The notes beneath the pieces were generated by a model. The model did no database searches, had not been told where the DNA came from, and saw only the letters and a program-made list of their open reading frames with translations. A stretch of 64,000 nt of DNA, taken from assembly GCF_900111585.1 (NCBI RefSeq), contig NZ_FOHI01000011.1:19316-83315 (forward strand), given 5' to 3'. This document shows, in pieces, positions 49,436 to 57,537 of this stretch. The DNA comes from Nitrosospira multiformis (GTDB lineage: Bacteria; Pseudomonadota; Gammaproteobacteria; Burkholderiales; Nitrosomonadaceae). The stretch's first letter is position 1. The number at the start of each line of letters is the position of its first letter. The translations under genes and the position numbers were made by a program.

Positions 49436-49958
49436 ATGGAAGATATTATCGCGGGAAGATTTGAAACAGATGATAAGGCTAGAGCAGCGGCAGCATCACT
49501 GCCCGATTCTGTTAGCAAGAATGATGTTTTCATTTTTTTTTAACAATCAGCTAGGTGCTCACGATTCCGATCAGAATGCGACCAGAACCAGCGATCAAGG
49601 TGCGGCAAAAGGGGCGACCGCCGGCGCAATCGGCGGAGGCATTGCAGCAGGTGCTGCCGGCACGGTGATTGGAGGACCGGCAGTGGGTGCAGTAGCGGCT
49701 GCCGTGGGCGGGTATACCGGCTCCCTTGCAGGTACAGCAGGAGGTTTACCCGGGGAGGGCGAAGGTACAAACAAAATGCATCCGCGACAGGCTGGATTGA
49801 TGCTGGCGGTGCGTATGGCGAATGCCAATGACAAACAGCAGATAATTGATTGTTTGAGACAGCACGGGGCCGAGGACATCGAAATAGCCAAAGGCCAGTG
49901 GGAGAATGGGGAGTGGAGAGACTTCGATCCAGTGGCTTCTCCACACCTAGTTGATTGA
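49436..49958 (+). pseudogene. Glycine-zipper protein interrupted at a run of nine T
   Basis: The gene starts at the ATG at 49436 with AGGAGA 5 bases upstream and reads MEDIIAGRFETDDKARAAAA, then stops at 49541 just inside a nine-T run (49533-49541). With eight T the frame would continue as FFNNQLGAHDSDQNATRTSD and through a glycine zipper (GATAGAIGGGIAAGAAGTVI) to the stop at 49958. The C-terminal part has DCLRQHGAEDIEIAKGQWEN. The two halves together resemble stress proteins with an N-terminal flavin-free dodecin-like or 'general stress' segment and a glycine zipper. Read as deposited it is frameshifted; slippage could restore it. Confidence 0.75.
49533..49541 (+). repeat. Nine-T homopolymer at the frameshift site
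   Basis: Nine consecutive T lie at the exact point where the frames of the glycine-zipper gene change. Loss of one T restores the full frame. Confidence 0.9.
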
Positions 49959-50233
49959 TTTCCTCTTTTTTTCATTTCTTATAGCGGTTAATCAATACTG
50001 GGAAACGGAAGCAGCAGGTGAGACGGGGGCTGCAAAACGTGCCTTGTGGGGTAGGAGCCACATAAGAGCATCGGGAGAGAAGGCCGCAGTGGGTTCATCA
50101 TCAAGTTGTCTTGTTCCCAGTGGATGACGTCCTCATAAGAAAACCCCAGGAGATACTCCAATCATTCTCTATGCAAATTTCAGCTGAATTAAATAGATCG
50201 CGGCATGCCCGGCTCAATCCCATGATCCCTCCC
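49959..50233. other. Intergenic region
   Basis: About 275 bases. A minus-strand frame (WEQDNLMMNPLRP) is open for some 40 codons but has no start, no ribosome site and no family I recognise. Nothing else is visible. Confidence 0.35.
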
Positions 50234-50640
50234 TTATTTTCTGGGGACTTTTGAAGTTGCCCTATCTACCACTTGAACAGCGCCTCCACCTAAACCTGTG
50301 CTGACTGTCTGGGCAACCATTCGACCAGGGTCAGTGTTTAAATTTAGATTTGCTGGAGTCTTAGAAAGCGGAATATCTATATTTTTAACTACCGATGGGA
50401 TTGCCGCCCCTGCTATCTTTCCCTAATACGGCCCCAGCGACAACTGATTTTATGACCCCAGTTGGAGAATCGGGCAATTTGCCGTTCAATCCCACTTTGA
50501 TTACTTCGTCTACTACTCCACCAATCGCCTCGGCTGTCGCAGCATTTCTGGTGACAAGCCAAGCAGCAGTTACCGCAAAGCCGGATATAAAACCTTTCCC
50601 CGCTGCCGCAGCTATCTCGTATGCGCTTGTTTCGTGGATG
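50234..50640 (-). pseudogene. Frameshifted conserved gene, unknown family
   Basis: The upstream frame reads AYEIAAAAGKGFISGFAVTA, AATAEAIGGVVDEVIKVGLN and VIKSVVAGAVLGK, then soon meets a stop. The next frame continues IAGAAIPSVVKNIDIPLSKT and ends TGLGGGAVQVVDRATSKVPR before a stop at 50234. A one-base change within the A-rich stretch near 50413 explains both. The protein is small, Ala/Gly-rich and Val-rich, like a phage or plasmid membrane-associated protein. Its N-terminus is unclear. I assign no function. Confidence 0.55.
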
Positions 50641-50689
50641 TGAAACGGGACTGGGGCCAGCAAAAAAAGATGCTGACCCCTTCTCCTGG

Positions 50690-51117
50690 TTATTTCAGCT
50701 TTCTCATTTCTTCGGCTAGTATCCACAAGGCGCGGTTGAGCTTCACGTTCTGGTCGATGCCATTCACAGCGTGGGTGGGCAGGGAGCTTCCGGATTTACT
50801 CCGCCTCCGTATGCCGCCCTTAATCAGGCTCTCCTGAACACGGCTGAAGGTCGTCCACATATTGCTTGCACGATCCGAGAAACGCCGCGGCATCAGTAAA
50901 TCCCGCTCCGTGATCGGTACCGGTTCCGAATCTTCATATTGAGGGTCAAGGCGGCGCGTGCGAAAGCCTTTTGCTCGCCTTCATTCAGGGGGGAGTGATT
51001 TCATCTCTTCGAGCTGTTCACCCACTGTCCGTCATGGCTGTTGAGCAGGATGATCTCGTTTGCTTCCTCGCCGTTGATCTGGCTTGCATGGCGCAGGCCC
51101 GCAGAATTTGGCAGGTA
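50690..51117 (-). pseudogene. DUF932 relic, copy 2
   Basis: Three minus-strand frames join into the C-terminal half of a DUF932 (plasmid/phage-type) protein. First comes AGLRHASQINGEEANEIILL with NSHDG. After an internal deletion comes LNEGEQKAFARAALTL. After a frameshift comes EPVPITERDLLMPRRFSDRA and a tail ending AVNGIDQNVKLNRALWILAE, with stop near 50690. The last 70 codons are well preserved. A second, worse-preserved copy lies at 18.4 kb. Confidence 0.75.
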
Positions 51118-51607
51118 GGAATGTAGGCGTACCGAGGGGAGCAGCTGTGAGAATCACATCCTCTCATTCGGACTTTCCTCGGCTCGCCCCTGGGGGACAG
51201 GAGTGGGGAGACAGCCCTTGCCCTCATGGGCAAGGGTTGGATTGGGTGGGGTAAAAAGGCAGGCAAATAGCGGCCTATGACTTCCCGCGTATTCATTTAT
51301 CCCCCCACAAGTCCCCCTCGTAGAGGGTGGGGCGTTGTGGGGGATTGGCGCGGGAAGCATGGGGCCTGCCGACGAGGTTGGCATTCAAGTGCGGCGCGGC
51401 CGCAAAGCTTTGCGGATCATAGGCCATGACAGGAAAGCAAAGCGGCGGGAATGGCCCGTGACAGACGGCAAACGGGGAATGGGAAATTTTTGGGGATGCG
51501 AAAATGGACTACAGATACGAGGTCTGCCTTTGACAGCTTGAATTCCATCACCTAGTTTAAGTAATAGACTCTTCATTACTTTAAAGCGCCCTGTCGTGGA
51601 GCACGCA
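51118..51607. other. Repeat-rich intergenic region
   Basis: About 490 bases. A perfect hairpin (CCCTTGCCC-TCAT-GGGCAAGGG) lies at 51212-51233 and a larger imperfect palindrome at 51299-51345. No gene is supported; the AT-rich right end probably carries the promoter of the beta-helix gene. Confidence 0.5.
51299..51345. repeat. Imperfect palindrome, copy 2 of a dispersed hairpin
   Basis: Arms ATCCCCCCACAAGTCCCC and (reverse complement of the right arm) ATCCCCCACAACGCCCC pair around a GTA-centred loop. The second arm matches the left arm of the copy at 18284, and the first matches its right arm. Confidence 0.6.
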
Positions 51608-53236
51608 ATGATAATTAACGATTGCTTCAAAATTCGCAATCTCATTCTGGCCGCAACCTTAGGTATAGGTCTCACCCTTGTTAATCATGCCACTGCCCAG
51701 CGACGCGTGCTCCCTGACCTGGTCGTAACTGATCTTACAGGGCCTACCACTATCATTCATACACGTGGGGTTGAAATAAGAATACCTATTGAGTTTGTTG
51801 TAAAAAATCGAAGTACAACACCTGCACCGTCTTTTGAAACAGGTATTCAATACAACTACAACTCCGAGACTCCCTCCGTGGCTCCCTTTAATGCCTTTCC
51901 CGAATTCGGGCCGCGAAAATTGGGGCCACGAATTCTGGGAGCTCCGGAACCTCCGTTAATGTTTAAAGGAACAGTAAGGGTCCCTTCTCGCCTGAATGAG
52001 GTCATCTTTCTGCGTGTAATTGCAGACTACTGCCCTATACCCGTGAGACCAAAGGGCTGCCGGGTGGCTGAAAGTAATGAAACAAACAATAAATCAGAGC
52101 CGATATCAACCTATATCTGCAAACCTGGTCCGCTGCCGCCTAGCAACCTAGTTCAGGGCATATCGGATCTGGGGCCGCTACCCGAGGGAATGCCAATTGC
52201 TTGGCCGACGCCTCCCTCAATCCCAAGCAGAAGAGATGTCATTATCGACTCCGGTAATTTCCAGGATAGCTACGCCGGGAGTGACAAATCGGGAACCCGC
52301 TTCCTCTTTCAAGACAACATTGATGAGCCAGTTTCCGTAGATGCCTCTGACGTTGAAATCGTCATTATGCCGGGATTCAAACTGCGAAACATCGAGCTTG
52401 TTGGCCCTGTCCACCGCGTGAAAATCACCGGCGGCGGCGAAGTCGGTCGAATTCGCGCCACCATGGCCAATACTCCCGAAACTGCAATTGCAACAAACGA
52501 GGACAGTGGGTATATCACGGATGTCCTGATTGACGGCATTACCCTAAACAACAGTCAAGAAGACCCACTATGCGAGACCGACGGCAATGATTGCGATGGC
52601 GTTACGTTTCGGGGGGTGCGCCGGGGTGCAGTCATCAATAGCACGATAAGCAGCCTGGTTTATCCGATGGCGGCCTGGAATCCCTTAAGCACTCCACCTA
52701 TCGCTGCCCAGAATAAGGACATCATCATCGCCAACAACCGTTTGCATTCAAAAGGCTACACGCGCGATGATTCAACACCTGTTAGTGAAGCGACAGTACG
52801 TATGCATGACTCGGTGAACACCGTGACTGTGCATAACCGCCTTCAAAACGGTAGTTCAGATTCAGCAGGAGGAAAACACAACTACCGTATTCACGGTCAT
52901 CCCAGCAAGGGTGGAGCCAGTTATGCCTATGCGGCCTGCAATTTGTTTGTAAACACCGGCGCCATGATCGGTGAAGGTGGCTATGATCCAGCTCCTCCTC
53001 ACGAAGACGTGCGCCACTACTGGTTCAACAGCAACCTATTCTACCAACGCGCCGATAGTCTCTATCAGATGGGCCTCACTCCTGATGTCGCTGTGCATGA
53101 CGCCGAAACCAGAGGCAACCGGGCGTACTCAAACTTACACACCCGCTTCTACTCCCCAGACAACCGGCCTGCCGACTGGATTATCAGGGACAACGTGGTA
53201 AAACGTTACGGTGATGATGTACGGCCACCTGATTAG
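51608..53236 (+). CDS. Secreted protein with CARDB-like and beta-helix regions
   Basis: From the ATG at 51608 (GGAG 6 bases upstream) a signal peptide is visible (LILAATLGIGLTLVNHATAQ). Residues about 35-175 read as a CARDB-like adhesion fold (LPDLVVTDLTGPTTI, then VVKNRSTTPAPSFETGI and ESNETNNKS). Residues about 200-540 look like a right-handed parallel beta-helix (repeated VIIDSGN, VEIVIMPGFK, ITDVLIDGITLNNS, DIIIANNRLHSKG). Beta-helix proteins are often polysaccharide-active or adhesive. I see no catalytic set that settles a substrate. It is 542 aa and stands alone, followed directly by an antitoxin fragment. Confidence 0.75.
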   Translation: MIINDCFKIRNLILAATLGIGLTLVNHATAQRRVLPDLVVTDLTGPTTIIHTRGVEIRIPIEFVVKNRSTTPAPSFETGIQYNYNSETPSVAPFNAFPEFGPRKLGPRILGAPEPPLMFKGTVRVPSRLNEVIFLRVIADYCPIPVRPKGCRVAESNETNNKSEPISTYICKPGPLPPSNLVQGISDLGPLPEGMPIAWPTPPSIPSRRDVIIDSGNFQDSYAGSDKSGTRFLFQDNIDEPVSVDASDVEIVIMPGFKLRNIELVGPVHRVKITGGGEVGRIRATMANTPETAIATNEDSGYITDVLIDGITLNNSQEDPLCETDGNDCDGVTFRGVRRGAVINSTISSLVYPMAAWNPLSTPPIAAQNKDIIIANNRLHSKGYTRDDSTPVSEATVRMHDSVNTVTVHNRLQNGSSDSAGGKHNYRIHGHPSKGGASYAYAACNLFVNTGAMIGEGGYDPAPPHEDVRHYWFNSNLFYQRADSLYQMGLTPDVAVHDAETRGNRAYSNLHTRFYSPDNRPADWIIRDNVVKRYGDDVRPPD

Positions 53237-53273
53237 TCCGGGACATGCCCCCCAAGCATACCTGGTGGGGCGA

Positions 53274-53444
53274 GCAACTCGGTGTTCCCTTGCGGCAGTT
53301 GCCGCAGAAGCCGGCCTCAGTCGCGAATCTCTATATCGCACGTTATCGCCAAAAGGGAATCCGGCTCTCAAAACTCTGCTCGCAGTCCTCAAGACAGTCG
53401 GACTGCGATTGTCCGTTGAGCCTGAGCATCACGTGCACGGTTAA
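53274..53444 (+). pseudogene. Antitoxin C-terminal fragment (addiction-module antidote type)
   Basis: The frame contains LAAVAAEAGLSRESLYRTLS and PKGNPALKTLLAVLKTVGLR, the HTH half of COG3636-type HigA-like addiction-module antidotes, ending in a normal stop. The N-terminal half and the partner toxin are missing; upstream codons belong to unrelated sequence after the beta-helix gene. Confidence 0.65.
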
Positions 53445-53836
53445 AAACTCTGAATTATCTTTTCTACGTCACCACTCCCTTTTTCTTGACCCCTTGAGCC
53501 GTTTCTCAGTAACTGTAGGTGAACGGCAAAATTTCAGTATGACTGATCTTGTCATCCGTACCCCTCTTGTAGGGTGAAGGTACCGTTTATCGGATTCTCT
53601 CGGCAGCCTCAAAGCAAAAGTTCTCCCATTAAAAACTGTCCTATGTGGTAGCGGGAGAAGCCGAGGGAAAGCAATTTATTGAAGATAGATTTGTTGGACA
53701 TCTGGTTGCAGATAATCCGAGCGGGAAGCCGGTGATTGCACGCTCCATTGCAGATAAAGTGATTGGATGGGACCGATAGAATCAGTTACTTTCGGCCGAA
53801 AATGGCCTCGATTGCAAGCCGCTATAATTAGCCGCC
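53445..53836. other. Intergenic region with an unknown coding scrap
   Basis: About 390 bases. A plus-strand stretch at about 53640-53779 reads VVAGEAEGKQFIEDRFVGHL and continues SGKPVIARSIADKV to a stop. It looks like the end of some protein, but I do not recognise it and no start exists. The rest shows nothing. Confidence 0.4.
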
Positions 53837-54631
53837 ATGAGGACTTCACCACCTGTCGAAATTGCACGGCAACTGTCAAGTGCATGCGAAGTGATTGAAC
53901 GAAACCTGGCCGGAACACTGCAAGCAATTCATTTGTTTGGATCGGCAGTCGATGGGGGGCTCAAGCTGTATAGCGATATCGACTTGCTCGTAACCATAAA
54001 CGGTCCGCTCGCCGAATCAGTTCAGCGCTCGCTGATGATGGACCTACTGTCAGTCTCCGCCTGGCCTGGAACCAGTGAAGCTTATCGCGCACTCGAAGTG
54101 ACGGTTATCGTCCGGGAAGAAGTGGTTCCCTGGCGATATCCACCGATGCGGGAGTTCCAGTTCGGTGAATGGCTTCGCGAACAGCTGGGGACTGGAATTA
54201 TTCAGTCCGCCATCCCAGACCACGACCTTGCGATTCTGCTAACAACGGTGAGACAACGCAGTGTCTGCCTCGTAGGAACGCCTGCATCAGAACTGTTCGA
54301 TCCAGTTCCGAAGGAAAGCTTTGTGAAGGCGCTTTCTGACACTACTGCACAGTGGAACGAAGAGTCTGACTGGCAAGGTGATGAACGGAATGTTGTGCTT
54401 GCTCTTGCACGCATCTGGTTTAGCATATCCACGGGTGAAATCGCGCCCAAGGACGTAGCCGCCTCATGGGTGCTTGAGCGCCTACCACATGAGTATCGAG
54501 CGGTCCTGATGGTGGCGCAGGCAGCTTACCTGGGTACCGTACGAGACGACTTGGCCGGGCGTACGAAACAAGTAGCCTCGTTTGTGTGCTACGCCAAAGC
54601 GATGATTGAGCGTATTTGCGCATCATATTAA
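53837..54631 (+). CDS. AadA-like aminoglycoside nucleotidyltransferase
   Basis: The family adenylylates streptomycin and spectinomycin at the 3'' and 9 positions. The nucleotidyltransferase motif HLFGSAVDGGLKLYSDIDLL near residue 35 carries the catalytic Asp pair. Further AadA blocks are ALEVTVIVREEVVPWRYPP, FQFGEWLREQ, DLAILLTTVRQRSV, ELFDPVP, DERNVVLALARIW and GEIAPKDVAASWVLERLP. The length of 264 aa is exactly AadA size. It looks intact. No integrase or attC site was seen nearby. Whether it confers resistance in its host is not shown by sequence. Confidence 0.9.
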   Translation: MRTSPPVEIARQLSSACEVIERNLAGTLQAIHLFGSAVDGGLKLYSDIDLLVTINGPLAESVQRSLMMDLLSVSAWPGTSEAYRALEVTVIVREEVVPWRYPPMREFQFGEWLREQLGTGIIQSAIPDHDLAILLTTVRQRSVCLVGTPASELFDPVPKESFVKALSDTTAQWNEESDWQGDERNVVLALARIWFSISTGEIAPKDVAASWVLERLPHEYRAVLMVAQAAYLGTVRDDLAGRTKQVASFVCYAKAMIERICASY

Positions 54632-54654
54632 GCATCGATGCAAGGGGAACCAGA

Positions 54655-55111
54655 TTGCCCCCACCCCTCAAGGTCAAACTACATCCATATGATCCAAGCT
54701 GGGTTGAAAATGCTCTTGTTGAAAGCAAGGTGCTTGCATCTGCCTTGGGGAGAATCCTGTTGTTCGTCCATCATGTCGGATCAACCGCAATACCAGGCAT
54801 TCGTGCAAAACCGGTTCTCGACCTCATGCCAGTGGTCACAAGTCTGCCTGAGCTGGATCGCCATCAGGCCGATCTTGAAGTGCTGGGCTATGAAGGGTGG
54901 GGTGAACTTGGTTTGCCTGAGTCACGCTACTGCACGGAGAGCGATCCTGTGACGAATCGCAGGTTAATTCAGCTTCAATGTTATGCCGAAGCTTCACCGG
55001 AGATCATGCGACATCTCGCATTTCGTGACTATCTTCGCGAGAATCCCCAGCATTGCTGCTGCCTATGATCAGGAGAAATCCCGCTGTCAGAGCCTGCACG
55101 CTGACACCTGA
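54655..55111 (+). pseudogene. GrpB (UPF0157) family gene with a frameshift
   Basis: The frame reads VKLHPYDPSWVENALVESKV, FVHHVGSTAIPGIRAKPVLD and HLAFRDYLRENP, typical of GrpB proteins, a nucleotidyltransferase-like family of unknown role. At a CCCC run (55045-55048) the frame breaks and stops at 55066. With one C fewer it continues SIAAAYDQEKSRCQSLHADT and stops at 55109, still shorter than intact members. The start is probably the TTG at 54655, after AAGGGG. It lies 23 bases behind the aadA-like gene. Confidence 0.7.
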
Positions 55112-55132
55112 CACCTCTACGACTCCTCGTTG

Positions 55133-55360
55133 TTAAGAAGCTCTCGCTCCTGCCGCTCCTTCGATTTCGATGGCCAGGCGAACTTGTTCGTGAATCTGAT
55201 TGTGAGGACTGCTATACAAGTCGGAGACACGAGTATGAATGTCCACCACCGTGTTGACTGCACTCAGATAGTATTCCCGGCCCCATTCCTCGTAATCCAC
55301 TTCCTCCTCAAGATAGACCGATTCCCCTTTGCCAGATGGACAACCTACTTGGGAACGCTC
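55133..55360 (-). pseudogene. C-terminal coding fragment, unknown family
   Basis: The minus strand is open for about 75 codons with protein-like composition (ESVYLEEEVDYEEWGREYYL, then SAVNTVVDIHTRVSDLYSSP and EQVRLAIEIEGAAG) and a normal stop at 55133. No start codon or ribosome site is present, and a stop lies immediately upstream at 55361. It seems to be the tail of a lost gene. Confidence 0.4.
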
Positions 55361-55596
55361 TTATTTTGATAAGCAATTCTTTTTTTATTGGTTCTGATAA
55401 GCAGATGATGATGCTAAATTTCCTTCCTTGATTATTATTTCTGGAGGAAATGAAAATGACGTTCGATAATTTCCTGTTCTCGCTACTCACAGGCCAGGAC
55501 CCGTAACCCGATCAGAAACGGTGGCCGCCTATATAAAGGCTGTAACAAATTCCCAGTACCATATGCAAAGCAAGTCCTATTAGACAGGAGTGATCC

Positions 55597-55857
55597 ATGT
55601 TCGAATACGCCGTGTATATACGAACCAAAGAGGGTTACATCACGCGCATGGATAACGTTATTTCCAACCTGGCTTACGATCCTCGGGAAACCTACGGTTC
55701 TTTAGCCCCTTACGTGCACGAAGAAGAACTCGTTGGTTTTCCTGAATCCGTAGTGCTTTGGGAAAACAGTACCGGACCAAGCGTGGGCATAGCCCCCATT
55801 AATCCTCATTCTCGCCCTGCTGGTATTACCCTGCCCCCCGCCTTATCGGTGTGTTAG
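55597..55857 (+). CDS. Small hypothetical protein, 86 aa
   Basis: The ATG follows CAGGAG by about 8 bases. The protein (MFEYAVYIRTKEGYITRMDN at its start) has no signal peptide or membrane helix and ends in a Pro-rich tail. I do not recognise it. The ribosome site and regular codon use give modest support. Confidence 0.45.
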   Translation: MFEYAVYIRTKEGYITRMDNVISNLAYDPRETYGSLAPYVHEEELVGFPESVVLWENSTGPSVGIAPINPHSRPAGITLPPALSVC

Positions 55858-55993
55858 AGCCAAAACTGCCTGGACAACTGGCTTGACTTAAAGCCAGGTA
55901 ATGCCAATTCCTGCGTCTGTTCTGATGGAGGAGGCGGTGAACAAGCACCAATTTGTGCTCGATCCATTATGTGTCACTTGGAGGAAATGAAAA

Positions 55994-57106
55994 ATGACAA
56001 CCGATAGTTCCCGTTTTGCTGTAGGTATATTCATAGCGCTGGTGAGCCTGGCTGCCTACGCCACCCTGAATAATTTTCCCGATCGTCCTGCTACCGGCGC
56101 TGCCGGGCAGTTATATGAGGAATTGAATGCTGCTTTTGCCTCCCACTGGAAAGCCCGCACCGGCTTGGATATCAGAGTTGAGCCGGCGAGGAATAAGTCG
56201 GGCAAGCCCACGCAGATTACGCTCCATGGGCTCGACGTTCCTGCTCTTGCGCTGTCCTACGATGCGGACAAGCTGCATGACAAGGAAAGATTTATTGCGC
56301 CTGACTTCCGTCAGCTTTTAGCGCAGGATTTTCGGAATGAATCTTATCCTTCAGCCTATACCTCGACCATCGTGTTTCTGGTAAGGAAAGGCAATCCCAA
56401 GGAACTCAAGGACTGGAGCGATCTGGTACGTCCGGATATAAAAATAGTTACCGCAAACCCAAAGCGGTCTGAAAGCGGGCGCTGGAATTATCTTGCTGCT
56501 TGGGGATACGCGATGAGGCAATCAGGCGGCAATGAACAAGCGGCGCGCGAATTTGTCAGCCAATTGTTTGCCAACGCCCAGCCGCTGGATTACGAGGGTA
56601 AAAAGTCGGGAAACCTCGCTACTGCCTTTGTCTTTCTCAACACAGGCGATGTACTCCTCACCTGGGAAAATGAAGCACACCTGATCGTTCAAAATAACGG
56701 AAATGATGAGTTTGAAATCGTCACCCCATCCATATCAATAGTGGCCGAACCCACTATAAGCGTAGTGGATACGGCCGCATACGGGAAAGGTACCCGGAGT
56801 GTGGCGGCTTCCTACATCGAATACCTCCATACATCCCAGGCGCAGCATATCGCCGCCAAGCACTATTACCGACCTCGCGATCCGGCCGTTGCCGCTAGGT
56901 ATGAGGACCGGTTTCCTCGCCTTGAGCTGTTTACCATTGACGAGATGTCCGGGGGCTGGCAGAGAGCTCAGAAGATACATTTTGCCAGGGGCGGCATTTT
57001 TGACCAGATCACCGTTGATGTTCCGGATTCTGTTGCCGTGAAGGGTGCTGTCAATGCCGTTTTACAGCTAAGCGCGATGGATAATTTATTCATCCGCAAA
57101 AATTAG
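55994..57106 (+). CDS. Sulfate-binding-protein-like periplasmic protein
   Basis: The fold of Sbp/CysP, the periplasmic sulfate or thiosulfate receptor, is clear: LYEELNAAFASHWKARTG, DVPALALSYDADKL, STIVFLVRKGNPKELKDWSD, GRWNYLAAWGYA, TAFVFLNTGDVLLTWENEAH and RYEDRFPRLELFTIDE. An N-terminal hydrophobic segment (residues about 8-24) serves as signal or anchor. A GGAGGAA site precedes the ATG. The oxyanion loop, usually TSGGARWNY, reads SESGRWNY here. No cysT/cysW/cysA genes follow, so it may be an orphan. Length is 370 aa. Confidence 0.85.
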   Translation: MTTDSSRFAVGIFIALVSLAAYATLNNFPDRPATGAAGQLYEELNAAFASHWKARTGLDIRVEPARNKSGKPTQITLHGLDVPALALSYDADKLHDKERFIAPDFRQLLAQDFRNESYPSAYTSTIVFLVRKGNPKELKDWSDLVRPDIKIVTANPKRSESGRWNYLAAWGYAMRQSGGNEQAAREFVSQLFANAQPLDYEGKKSGNLATAFVFLNTGDVLLTWENEAHLIVQNNGNDEFEIVTPSISIVAEPTISVVDTAAYGKGTRSVAASYIEYLHTSQAQHIAAKHYYRPRDPAVAARYEDRFPRLELFTIDEMSGGWQRAQKIHFARGGIFDQITVDVPDSVAVKGAVNAVLQLSAMDNLFIRKN

Positions 57107-57537
57107 TGCTTTCAAGCGCTTTCAGACGCTTTCAAGCGACAAGCAGCAAAGCGAGAGGAATTGAAGATTGTCACATCAAGGGGTTGCCTCATTGAAGCCG
57201 GTGCAACGTTAAAGGCTTTGAACGGCGAATGATAAGGAAAAACGGGAAGCCAGCTGACAAAGGCAATGATGGACTTTCCCGTGCACGAAAATTCCCCTTT
57301 ATCCAGCTACAGGCCCTTTTTCAGGGCCTGTAGCTCATGGTTACTTAGCGGCAGGAATACATTTCACCTTTAAATCACCCGGCAACCATCCCAGAGAGTT
57401 CTTCATCCGCTTTTTGCACCTGCCCCGCCACATCGATTTTCTCCTTCCAGTACTGGTATTTCTCCTCGATTGCCACGCCTGCCCGACTCTGTCCTGCAAC
57501 TTGGCGGGACAGCCTCAAGCCACCCAACTCTGCTTAC
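57107..57537. other. Intergenic region with a strong hairpin
   Basis: About 430 bases. Short direct repeats of GCTTTCAAGC-like words occur at 57111-57138. A perfect 13-bp stem lies at 57305-57335. No gene is supported. Confidence 0.45.
57305..57335. repeat. Perfect 13-bp inverted repeat
   Basis: Arms AGCTACAGGCCCT and AGGGCCTGTAGCT enclose the loop TTTTC. There is no T-run on either side, so it is not a standard intrinsic terminator. It lies between the sulfate-binding-protein gene and the DUF2252 fragment, and could act as a bidirectional terminator. Confidence 0.75.

Noticed and set aside
53837..55111. Integron cassette array (aadA-like plus GrpB)
   Set aside because: No attC inverted repeats, no attI and no integrase were found; spacing and decay do not match an active array.
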